From Ketogulonicigenium vulgare WSH-001 (GTDB lineage: Bacteria > Pseudomonadota > Alphaproteobacteria > Rhodobacterales > Rhodobacteraceae), in the NCBI RefSeq assembly GCF_000223375.1, contig NC_017384.1, positions 2,543,501 to 2,607,500 on the forward strand: a DNA stretch of 64,000 bases, written 5' to 3'. The position numbers and the translations under genes are program-made. Shown piece after piece: positions 56,886 through 64,000 of this stretch (position 1 is the first letter of the stretch; each line of letters begins with the position of its first letter). The notes below the pieces were generated by a model. The model searched no databases. It was not told where the DNA came from and worked only from the letters and a program-made list of their open reading frames with translations.

Positions 56886-58103
56886 TCAAGCCTCCGCTGC
56901 CTTATGGGTTGCATCCTTGACCGCCGCGACGATCTTTTGCGCCGCATCCGCCAGATCGTCTGCGGGTATCACGTTCAGGCCGGAATTGCGGATGATATCC
57001 TTGCCGATTTCGACATTCGTGCCCTCCAACCGGACGACAAGGGGCACTTGCAGGCCAACCTCGCGCACGGCGGCAATGATACCGTCGGCGATGATATCGC
57101 AGCGCATGATGCCGCCAAAGATGTTCACCAAAATCCCCTGCACATTGGGGTCAGAGGTGATGATCTTGAACGCCTCGGTCACCTTTTCTTTGCTGGCGCC
57201 GCCGCCGACATCCAGAAAGTTCGCGGGCGCCGAACCATAGAGCTTGATGATATCCATCGTCGCCATCGCAAGGCCCGCGCCGTTGACCATGCAGCCGATG
57301 CTGCCGTCCAGCGTGATATAGTTCAGATCGAATTTGGACGCAGCAAGCTCCTTTTCGTCCTCCTCGGCCTCGTCGCGCAGGGCGGCGATTTCGGGGTGAC
57401 GATAAAGGGCGTTGTTGTCAAAACCGACCTTGGCGTCGAGGCAGTGCAGATGGCCCGCTGGCGTCACGATCAGGGGATTGATCTCGAGCATCTCCATGTC
57501 GCGCTCGGTGAAGGCGCGGTAAAGATTGCCGGTCAGGGCGACGCATTCCTTGATCTGCGCGCCGGACAGTTCCAGCGCAAAGGCAATGGCGCGGCCATGC
57601 CATTGCTGGAAACCCGTCGCGGGATCGACCGCAATGGTGATGACCTTTTCCGGCGTCGTTGCAGCGACATGTTCGATATCGACGCCGCCCTCGGTCGAAC
57701 AAACGAACGAGATGCGCGAGGTTTTGCGATCGATCAGCAGCGCCAGATACAGCTCGCGCGCGATATCGGCGCCAGCTTCAAGATAGACGCGGCCGACTTT
57801 GCGACCCTTGGGGCCGGTCTGCACGGTGACAAGGGTGTTGTCCAGCATCTGGCGCGCGATCTGCGCGGCCTCGGACGCCGAGCGCGCGAGGCGGACACCG
57901 CCGCCGGCACCTGCGGCCTCCTCGATGAAATGGCCTTTGCCGCGACCACCTGCGTGGATTTGCGCCTTTACCACCCATAGCGGGCCCTGCAGCGCGGCCG
58001 CAGCTTGGTCGGCATCACGGCTGTTCAGGATGATCTGACCCGCTCCAACGGGGATCTGGTAATCACGCAAAAGGCCTTTTGCCTGATATTCATGAATATT
58101 CAT
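56886..58103 (-). CDS. sucC: Succinyl-CoA synthetase beta subunit (ADP/GDP-forming)
   Basis: 405 aa ATP-grasp protein. [23 protein letters not shown] at the N-terminus, [24 protein letters not shown] and [15 protein letters not shown] are family landmarks. ATG 58103 has GAGG six bases before it. Head gene of a six-gene operon (sucC, sucD, sucA, sucB, MAPEG, lpdA). Upstream lie a CceR-like site and two TGTGATCACA palindromes. Confidence 0.97.
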   Translation of the reverse strand: MNIHEYQAKGLLRDYQIPVGAGQIILNSRDADQAAAALQGPLWVVKAQIHAGGRGKGHFIEEAAGAGGGVRLARSASEAAQIARQMLDNTLVTVQTGPKGRKVGRVYLEAGADIARELYLALLIDRKTSRISFVCSTEGGVDIEHVAATTPEKVITIAVDPATGFQQWHGRAIAFALELSGAQIKECVALTGNLYRAFTERDMEMLEINPLIVTPAGHLHCLDAKVGFDNNALYRHPEIAALRDEAEEDEKELAASKFDLNYITLDGSIGCMVNGAGLAMATMDIIKLYGSAPANFLDVGGGASKEKVTEAFKIITSDPNVQGILVNIFGGIMRCDIIADGIIAAVREVGLQVPLVVRLEGTNVEIGKDIIRNSGLNVIPADDLADAAQKIVAAVKDATHKAAEA

Positions 58104-58237
58104 CGCCCGCCTCATCTTGCCACTTGGGGCATATATGCGGTCTTTGCGGTAAACTTCCTATAGTCCGCCGCGTGGCCGCCTGAAACTGCGGCCAATCAAC
58201 CACAGGCGGTGCGCGTTCAGAACGGGATTCTTGGGGG

Positions 58238-58247
58238 TTAGCGCTAA
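58238..58247. promoter_or_regulatory. CceR-like operator upstream of sucC
   Basis: TTAGCGCTAA, a perfect 10-bp palindrome, centred about 140 bases before the sucC ATG. It matches the core of TGTTAGCGCTAACA, the published binding site of the LacI-family regulator CceR of central carbon metabolism in Rhodobacterales. Confidence 0.6.
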
Positions 58248-58258
58248 AATCCGACATT

Positions 58259-58289
58259 TGTGATCACACGATTTGATCATGTGATCACA
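58259..58289. promoter_or_regulatory. Two identical TGTGATCACA palindromes, 21 bp apart
   Basis: TGTGATCACA at 58259-58268 and 58280-58289; centre-to-centre 21 bp, two helical turns, with TTTGATCAT between. The identity of the binding protein is not given by the sequence. The same 10-mer recurs upstream of sdhC. Confidence 0.6.
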
Positions 58290-58351
58290 AAAAAGTCCAA
58301 AGTTTTGGCGGTAATAAAACCTTAATCAAAACAACGTGGATTCGTGATAAC

Positions 58352-58384
58352 AAAAACCCACCAGAACGTGATGTTCCGGTGGGC
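58352..58384 (-). terminator. Rho-independent terminator of mdh
   Basis: CCCACC (58357-58362) pairs with GGTGGG (58378-58383), extended inward by GAAC/GTTC with one mismatch; on the minus strand the stem is followed by TTTTT. It lies 23 bases past the mdh stop. Confidence 0.9.
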
Positions 58385-58406
58385 TTCATGGCCTTAAACG
58401 GCGGGT

Positions 58407-59479
<1,073 letters not shown>

Positions 59480-59544
59480 CGCCTTTGAACGTGGCCCGTC
59501 GTATCGCTGGGGAAATCGCTGTTTTCCAATTGAAAGGACATGCC

Positions 59545-59748
59545 ATGAAAGCCTATCGCCTGCTGACCGCCGATGACACCTCTGCCTTCTGCCATAAGGT
59601 GACCGAAGCCTTGTCCAAAGGCTGGGAACTATACGGCAATCCCACCTATGCCTTTGATGCGGCGAACGGAGTCATGCGCTGCGGTCAGGCCGTGACCAAG
59701 GATGTCGATGCGACCTATGACCCTGAAATCAAGCTGGGCCAGCTGTAA
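59545..59748 (+). CDS. DUF1737-family protein
   Basis: 67 aa. AYRLLTADDTSAFCHKVTEALSKGWELYGNPTYAFD has the DUF1737 pattern (Phe-Cys-x-Val-x-x-x-Leu-x-x-Gly-Trp-x-Leu-x-Gly) found in many proteobacteria, without known function. ATG 59545 has AAGGACATGCC upstream; the frame opens earlier. Lies alone between mdh and sdhC and is divergent from mdh. Confidence 0.8.
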   Translation: MKAYRLLTADDTSAFCHKVTEALSKGWELYGNPTYAFDAANGVMRCGQAVTKDVDATYDPEIKLGQL

Positions 59749-59780
59749 TCCGTTTCGATTCGGTTGCGTGTCACGCGGCT

Positions 59781-59812
59781 TGTGATCACAAATGACAGGT
59801 TTTGCGATAACA
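59781..59812. promoter_or_regulatory. TGTGATCACA palindrome and degenerate second copy upstream of sdhC
   Basis: TGTGATCACA at 59781-59790 is identical to the two copies before sucC; TGCGATAACA at 59803-59812 matches 8 of 10 bases at a 22-bp step. They are about 145-175 bases before the sdhC ATG. Confidence 0.55.
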
Positions 59813-59955
59813 TGACCCCGGCAGTGGCGATTTTCCCGTGACTTCGCTTTTGGATCGTTTATGCAAAAGCGAATTGCCAAAGGGTTTGCTGCGGGCGAGC
59901 CGGTGTGGGCCATGCGTTGGCCCCACTGCCAGCCCGCCACGAGAGAGGTGGCGTC

Positions 59956-60354
59956 ATGGCTGATATGCAAAAGGGCGGGCGGCCATTATCGCCCTTCATG
60001 CTTGGCAAATATTACCGCATCCAATTAACTTCGGCATCGTCCTTGCTGACACGCATCAGCGGCAATGCCCTGATTGCGGGCGCTGTGCTGCTGGTGTGGT
60101 GGCTGCTCGGGCTGGCGATGGGGCCTGATTGGTTCGGGCCGGTGCATTGGGTTGTGACCAGCTGGATCGGGCGGCTGATCATCGTGGGTTCGACCTGGGC
60201 GCTGTGGTATCACCTGCTGGCAGGCGCGCGGCATCTGATATTTGATCAGGGCTATGGCCTGAAAATCCAGACGGCCGAGCGGCTGGGCTGGGCGGCTGTC
60301 ATTGGCTCATTCGTGCTGACGGTGCTGACCGTTGGCCTGTTCTGGCTGATCTAA
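59956..60354 (+). CDS. sdhC: Succinate dehydrogenase cytochrome b556 subunit
   Basis: 132 aa membrane anchor with three membrane helices and a heme ligand candidate in YHLLAGARHLIFDQGYG. N-terminal RPLSPFMLGKYYRIQ is the usual RPLSPH segment with Phe for His. The quinone-site motif reads SLLTRISG, with Thr where E. coli SdhC has His30. ATG 59956 follows GAGAGAGGTGGCGTC. Eleven bases before sdhD. Confidence 0.92.
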   Translation: MADMQKGGRPLSPFMLGKYYRIQLTSASSLLTRISGNALIAGAVLLVWWLLGLAMGPDWFGPVHWVVTSWIGRLIIVGSTWALWYHLLAGARHLIFDQGYGLKIQTAERLGWAAVIGSFVLTVLTVGLFWLI

Positions 60355-60364
60355 GGGGGCGATC

Positions 60365-60748
60365 ATGCGTTATTTGACGGATCGCAAACGTGCCGTTGGC
60401 AATGGCGCATCGCGCACGGGCACGTTTGACCATATTTTCATGACCTCGACATCTTATGGCTTGCTGGTGCTGGTGCCTTGCCTGGTCTGGGTGCTGGGGA
60501 ATGCGCTGTTCCTGCCGTTTGATCAGGCGCGCGCCTATGTCGGTCGGCCGTTTCCGCTGATCGTCTTGGGTTTGACGCTGGTGGTCGGTCTGCGCCACTT
60601 TGCTGTCGGCGCACAGATGATGCTGGAAGATTACCTGCAGGGCTTTGCCCGTGAAATTACCGTGCTGATCGCCCGCGGCCTGTCGTGGCTGCTGATCGCG
60701 ACCGGCCTGTTGGCGCTGGTGCGTCTGGCGCTGGGCCAACCTTCATGA
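60365..60748 (+). CDS. sdhD: Succinate dehydrogenase hydrophobic anchor subunit
   Basis: 127 aa with three membrane helices. GLRHFAVGAQMMLEDYL contains the likely heme-ligand His and the Asp-Tyr of the quinone site. It follows sdhC and precedes sdhA by 12 bases. Confidence 0.92.
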   Translation: MRYLTDRKRAVGNGASRTGTFDHIFMTSTSYGLLVLVPCLVWVLGNALFLPFDQARAYVGRPFPLIVLGLTLVVGLRHFAVGAQMMLEDYLQGFAREITVLIARGLSWLLIATGLLALVRLALGQPS

Positions 60749-60760
60749 GGACGTAAAGAC

Positions 60761-62566
60761 GTGGCTGCTTACACATACGAGACGCATGAATATGACGTCG
60801 TGGTGGTTGGTGCCGGTGGCGCGGGCCTGCGCGCAACGCTGGGCATGGCGGAACAAGGCCTGCGGACGGCCTGTATTTCCAAGGTTTTCCCGACCCGCTC
60901 GCATACAGTTGCGGCGCAGGGCGGCATTGCGGCCAGCCTAGGGAATATGGGCCCCGATAGCTGGCAGTGGCATATGTATGACACGGTGAAGGGCAGCGAC
61001 TGGCTGGGCGACACCGATGCGATGGAATATCTGGCCCGCGAAGCGCCCAAGGCGGTCTACGAGCTGGAACATTACGGTGTGCCGTTTTCCCGCACCGAAG
61101 AGGGCAAGATCTATCAGCGCCCCTTTGGCGGTCACACCACCGAATATGGCGAAGGCCCGCCTGTGCAACGCACCTGCGCCGCCGCCGACCGTACCGGCCA
61201 CGCGATCTTGCACACGCTTTATGGCCAAAGCCTGAAACAGCAGGCTGAGTTCTACATCGAATATTTCGCGCTCGATCTGATCATGTCCGAAGACGGTGTC
61301 TGCACCGGCGTTCTGGCATGGAAGCTGGATGATGGCACGTTCCACGTCTTTTCGGCCAAGATGGTCGTGCTGGCGACGGGCGGTTATGGCCGCGCCTATT
61401 TCAGCGCAACCTCGGCCCATACCTGCACGGGCGACGGCGGCGGCATGGTGGCGCGCGCGGGGCTGCCGCTGCAAGATATGGAATTCGTGCAATTCCACCC
61501 CACGGGTATCTATGGCTCGGGCTGTCTGATCACCGAGGGCGCGCGCGGCGAGGGTGGTTATCTGACCAACGCGGCCGGCGAGCGGTTTATGGAGCGCTAC
61601 GCCCCCACCTATAAAGATCTGGCCAGCCGCGACGTCGTCTCGCGCTGCATGACGATCGAGATTCGCGAAGGCCGCGGTGTCGGCCCGAACAAAGACCACA
61701 TCTACCTGCACCTGAACCACCTGCCGCCCGAGACATTGCACGAGCGTCTGCCCGGTATTTCGGAATCGGCGCGGATTTTCGCCGGTGTCGATCTGACCAA
61801 AGAGCCGATCCCCGTGCTGCCGACCGTCCACTACAATATGGGCGGTATCCCGACGAACTATTGGGGCGAAGTGCTGAACCCGACGGCGGATAATCCCGAC
61901 CGTGTGCAGCCGGGTCTGATGGCGGTGGGCGAGGCGGGCTGTGCCTCGGTCCACGGTGCGAATCGGTTGGGGTCGAATTCACTGATCGACCTTGTGGTGT
62001 TCGGGCGTGCGGCAGCCATTCGTGCGGGCCAGATCGTTCAGGCGGGCACTCCCAATGCCGCGCCGAATCTGCATTCAATTGCAAAGGCTTTTGATCGGTT
62101 CGACGCCTTGCGTTATGCCAATGGCGGCACGACGACCGCCGATCTGCGATTGGAAATGCAGCGCGCCATGCAGGCCGATGCCGCCGTGTTCCGCACCGAC
62201 AAAACGCTGGCAGAGGGGGTCGAAAAGATGACCGCCGTTGCGGCCAAAGTCGCGGATCTAAAGGTAAGTGACCGCAGCCTTGTGTGGAACAGCGATCTGA
62301 TGGAAACGCTGGAGCTGACGAACCTGATGCCCAACGCGCTGGCGACAATCGTCGCCGCCGAGGCACGCAAGGAATCGCGCGGCGCCCATGCGCATGAGGA
62401 CTATCCTGAACGCGATGACGTGAACTGGCGCAAGCACTCGCTAGCCTGGGTCGAGGGGAATACTGTATCCTTGGATTATCGTCCGGTTCATCTTGATCCG
62501 CTGACGACGGTCGAGGAAGGCGGGATTGATCTGAAAAAGATCGCCCCCAAAGCACGGGTCTATTAA
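60761..62566 (+). CDS. sdhA: Succinate dehydrogenase flavoprotein subunit
   Basis: 601 aa. FAD motif [15 protein letters not shown], covalent-FAD His in [13 protein letters not shown], substrate Arg/His segments [23 protein letters not shown] and [18 protein letters not shown]. The stop is followed at once by a TTG-started small gene. Complex II flavoprotein, oxidises succinate. Confidence 0.97.
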   Translation: MAAYTYETHEYDVVVVGAGGAGLRATLGMAEQGLRTACISKVFPTRSHTVAAQGGIAASLGNMGPDSWQWHMYDTVKGSDWLGDTDAMEYLAREAPKAVYELEHYGVPFSRTEEGKIYQRPFGGHTTEYGEGPPVQRTCAAADRTGHAILHTLYGQSLKQQAEFYIEYFALDLIMSEDGVCTGVLAWKLDDGTFHVFSAKMVVLATGGYGRAYFSATSAHTCTGDGGGMVARAGLPLQDMEFVQFHPTGIYGSGCLITEGARGEGGYLTNAAGERFMERYAPTYKDLASRDVVSRCMTIEIREGRGVGPNKDHIYLHLNHLPPETLHERLPGISESARIFAGVDLTKEPIPVLPTVHYNMGGIPTNYWGEVLNPTADNPDRVQPGLMAVGEAGCASVHGANRLGSNSLIDLVVFGRAAAIRAGQIVQAGTPNAAPNLHSIAKAFDRFDALRYANGGTTTADLRLEMQRAMQADAAVFRTDKTLAEGVEKMTAVAAKVADLKVSDRSLVWNSDLMETLELTNLMPNALATIVAAEARKESRGAHAHEDYPERDDVNWRKHSLAWVEGNTVSLDYRPVHLDPLTTVEEGGIDLKKIAPKARVY

Positions 62567-62911
62567 TTGAAGTATATCGTTCTCTTTACGGCTTTTGCCG
62601 GGCTGGCGGGGTGCATCGGGCAAGATACGGTGACCGATGCGTCGCGCGTCCTGGCCAAGGAAGCGGTGAATAATGCCGTGGCCGCCCGCGCGCCCGGTAT
62701 CAATGTCGCGCCGGTGACGGATTGCATTATCGACAATGCCAACGGGTCTGAGCTGTTGGTGCTGGCAACCGGGGCCGTCACAGGCACGGTCAGTGCGGAA
62801 ACCTCGCAGCTTGTGCGCGATATCGCCACGCGCCGCGGCACGCAGAATTGTTTGCTGAGTAATATGAGCAACGCCGGCCTGCTGTCGGTCATGCAAGGGG
62901 CGCTGTCGTAA
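62567..62911 (+). CDS. Small lipoprotein in the sdh operon (cysteine-pair protein A)
   Basis: 114 aa, start TTG 62567 directly after the sdhA stop. A lipoprotein signal ends LAGC (C16). The mature part has DC at 52-53, EL at 62-63, TG at 68-69, then L82-x3-I86-x2-R89-x4-NC (C95). Not a family I recognise. It is similar to the third small protein of this operon (same spacing of DC to EL and of L to NC), so the two are paralogues; C53 and C95 may form a disulfide. Probably anchored to a membrane facing the periplasm. Overlaps the next gene by one base. Confidence 0.75.
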   Translation: MKYIVLFTAFAGLAGCIGQDTVTDASRVLAKEAVNNAVAARAPGINVAPVTDCIIDNANGSELLVLATGAVTGTVSAETSQLVRDIATRRGTQNCLLSNMSNAGLLSVMQGALS

Positions 62912-63207
62912 TGCGCGCGCCGGCGCTGGCACTGCTGGGGTTTGTGACCCTGACGGCTTGCGGTGCCGCGCCCAGCGGCAATGTCGATATTGTCGCCGCG
63001 ACCGCTTATTGCGAACAGCGCGCCCGTGCGGCGATGGGGCCAACGGGCGGTGTAACGGTTGGCTTCAACAACCGATCCGGCCCGTCGGCCGAGGTCGAGT
63101 TGGGTGTGAATACAGATTTCCTGCGCGGGCGCGACCCGATGCAGGTCTATGATGAATGTGTGCGCCGCAGAACGGGCTTTGCGCCCTATCGTCCGCCCGC
63201 ACTGTGA
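62911..63207 (+). CDS. Small lipoprotein in the sdh operon (protein B)
   Basis: 98 aa with a lipoprotein signal (LTAC, C17). The mature part contains C34 and C82 with a beta-rich stretch between (GGVTVGFNNRSGPSAEVELGV). Not homologous to proteins A or C by eye and not a recognised family. Overlaps A by one base (TAATG) and is 14 bases before C, so the three are co-transcribed with sdhA and sdhB. Confidence 0.72.
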   Translation: MRAPALALLGFVTLTACGAAPSGNVDIVAATAYCEQRARAAMGPTGGVTVGFNNRSGPSAEVELGVNTDFLRGRDPMQVYDECVRRRTGFAPYRPPAL

Positions 63208-63221
63208 TAAGGAAGCTGTTC

Positions 63222-63500
63222 ATGAAGAAATTCGTATTCGCCGCTGTGCTGGCGCTGATCGCCGCGCCTGCAATGGCGCAAGATACCAGCGCCGCCCGCG
63301 CCCTGATCCTGCCGATGCTGCAAGAGATCTCGCCGGGGGCCGCAGGTGAAATTCTGGCCGATTGCGTGCTGCAGGCGGCAACGGCAGACGAATTGGCAAC
63401 GCTTTCCGCCGCCACCGGCCCCAGCCGCGAGGTTGGCACATTGATTACCAGCATCGTCAGCCGTCCGGCCGCGCTGAATTGCGTGAACGCCGCAGGCTAA
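63222..63500 (+). CDS. Small secreted protein in the sdh operon (cysteine-pair protein C)
   Basis: 92 aa with a Sec signal peptide (cut after AMA, residue 19). The mature part has DC at 47-48, EL at 57-58, L74-x3-I78-x2-R81-x4-NC (C87), the same pattern as protein A with a 3-residue gap between the blocks. A soluble periplasmic paralogue of the lipoprotein A is the simplest reading. Function unknown. The gap to sdhB is 40 bases. Confidence 0.75.
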   Translation: MKKFVFAAVLALIAAPAMAQDTSAARALILPMLQEISPGAAGEILADCVLQAATADELATLSAATGPSREVGTLITSIVSRPAALNCVNAAG

Positions 63501-63540
63501 GCGGCACCCCCAGCGACAGCCAGGGATAAGGAGAGGGAAC

Positions 63541-64000
63541 ATGGTCCAACTGACACTGCCCAAGAACAGCCGGATGACGGTTGGCAAAACATGGCCCAAG
63601 CCCGCAGGCGCAAAGAACGTGCGCAAGGTGCAGATATATCGCTGGTCGCCCGATGATGGCGCGAACCCGCGCCTCGACACCTATTTCGTCGATCTGGATC
63701 AATGCGGCCCGATGGTGCTGGACGTTCTGATCAAGATCAAGAACGAGATCGACCCGACCCTGACCTTCCGCCGGTCCTGCCGCGAGGGGATCTGCGGCTC
63801 TTGCGCGATGAATATCGACGGGCAGAATACTCTGGCCTGCATCTATGGCTTGGACGAAATCCGCGGCGATATCCGCATCTATCCGCTGCCGCATATGCCG
63901 GTGATCAAGGATCTGGTACCGGATCTGACGCATTTCTATGCCCAGCATGCCAGCATTATGCCTTGGCTGGAAACCAAGACCAATACACCGCAAAAAGAAT
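63541..64000 (+). CDS. sdhB: Succinate dehydrogenase iron-sulfur subunit (3' end cut by window edge)
   Basis: The first 153 residues are visible. The 2Fe-2S site [15 protein letters not shown] lies near residues 80-94 and CIYGL with [14 protein letters not shown] follow; the 3Fe-4S and 4Fe-4S C-terminal domain is outside the window. AAGGAGAGGG precedes the ATG. Completes sdhCDA-(A,B,C)-sdhB. Confidence 0.96.
   Translation, partial: MVQLTLPKNSRMTVGKTWPKPAGAKNVRKVQIYRWSPDDGANPRLDTYFVDLDQCGPMVLDVLIKIKNEIDPTLTFRRSCREGICGSCAMNIDGQNTLACIYGLDEIRGDIRIYPLPHMPVIKDLVPDLTHFYAQHASIMPWLETKTNTPQKE

Larger units (their letters stand above)
58104..58406. other. Control region between mdh and sucC
   Basis: 303 bases, low in GC in its mdh-proximal half. 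It contains the operators listed separately and the mdh terminator. Between 58290 and 58350 there is AT-rich sequence including GTAATAAAACC; a further near match to the palindrome (CGTGATAACA) is at 58343-58352. It presumably drives the sucC operon. Confidence 0.7.

Noticed and set aside
56016..57980. Open frames of 654 and 635 codons antisense to sucCD and sucA (the latter at 53037-54944)
   Set aside because: Same shadow-frame composition and no SD; the opposite strand holds complete TCA-cycle genes.
58259..58289. Reading the TGTGA/TCACA half-sites as a CRP site or FNR box
   Set aside because: CRP needs a 6-bp gap between TGTGA and TCACA and FNR needs TTGAT-N4-ATCAA; neither spacing is present.

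Overview
The window is chromosomal DNA of an alphaproteobacterium, very probably a member of the Rhodobacteraceae. This rests on several features seen together: high GC with low-GC spacers, an ATP synthase Fo operon (I, B, E, b', b) lying apart from F1, a divergent fabA-fabB-fabI / irr locus, a MipZ-type ParA, and an mdh-sucCDAB-lpdA / sdhCDAB arrangement with CceR-like operators. The gene content would fit Ketogulonicigenium or a relative, but that genus guess is inference. I see no prophage, insertion sequence, CRISPR array or rRNA. One tRNA is present, tRNA-Gln(UUG).

Layout. 1-3.2 kb: the end of a dTDP-rhamnose operon (rfbD, rfbA truncated by the window edge) and a Hint-domain protein with two tandem GWARD modules, preceded by an AT-rich spacer. 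3.7-12 kb: an accessory uptake and catabolic block made of a LysR regulator, a flavin oxidoreductase, two creatininase-family hydrolases, and a polyamine-type ABC importer with a Tat-exported binding protein and a fused two-domain permease. 12.1-14.2 kb: periplasmic rhodanese plus a YeeE/YedE transporter. 14.2-18.6 kb: an exported molybdenum hydroxylase (2Fe-2S and large subunits) with its XdhC and MocA-like maturation factors. 19.1-21.4 kb: trehalose synthesis (otsB, otsA). 21.5-28.6 kb: metH, mipZ, a DEAD-box helicase, ybaK and ynfA. 28.6-34.1 kb: one long translation operon (ffh, two GNATs, chorismate mutase, rpsP, rimM, trmD, rplS, rpmE), with a recognisable promoter at one end and a terminator at the other. 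34.2-41.4 kb: LysR, ArsR, the Fo genes, a GntR/FCD regulator, an OmpA-like lipoprotein, an Ada-like protein and endonuclease III. 41.6-46.5 kb: threonine dehydratase, unsaturated fatty-acid synthesis, Irr, tRNA-Gln and a small unknown protein. 46.7-49.8 kb: kdsA with capsule-export genes. 49.9-64 kb: the TCA block, with lpdA, a MAPEG protein, sucB, sucA, sucD, sucC and mdh on the minus strand, and a DUF1737 protein, sdhC, sdhD, sdhA, three small secreted proteins and the start of sdhB on the plus strand.

How the genes work together. The right-hand 14 kb is a dedicated 2-oxoglutarate-to-oxaloacetate module. Its control regions contain two kinds of palindrome. TTAGCGCTAA-type sites, resembling the published CceR operator, precede sucC and mdh. 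TGTGATCACA sites precede sucC (two copies on one helix face) and sdhC. Together they suggest coordinated control of the TCA branch. The rfb, Hint and kps/kdsA genes point to a rhamnose-containing surface polysaccharide and a Kdo-linked capsule.

The least explained parts are three small secreted proteins inside the sdh operon, two of which are paralogues with a conserved cysteine pair, and the 4.8-12 kb uptake and hydrolase cluster, whose substrate cannot be read from the sequence. I did not find a clear new defence or mobile system.
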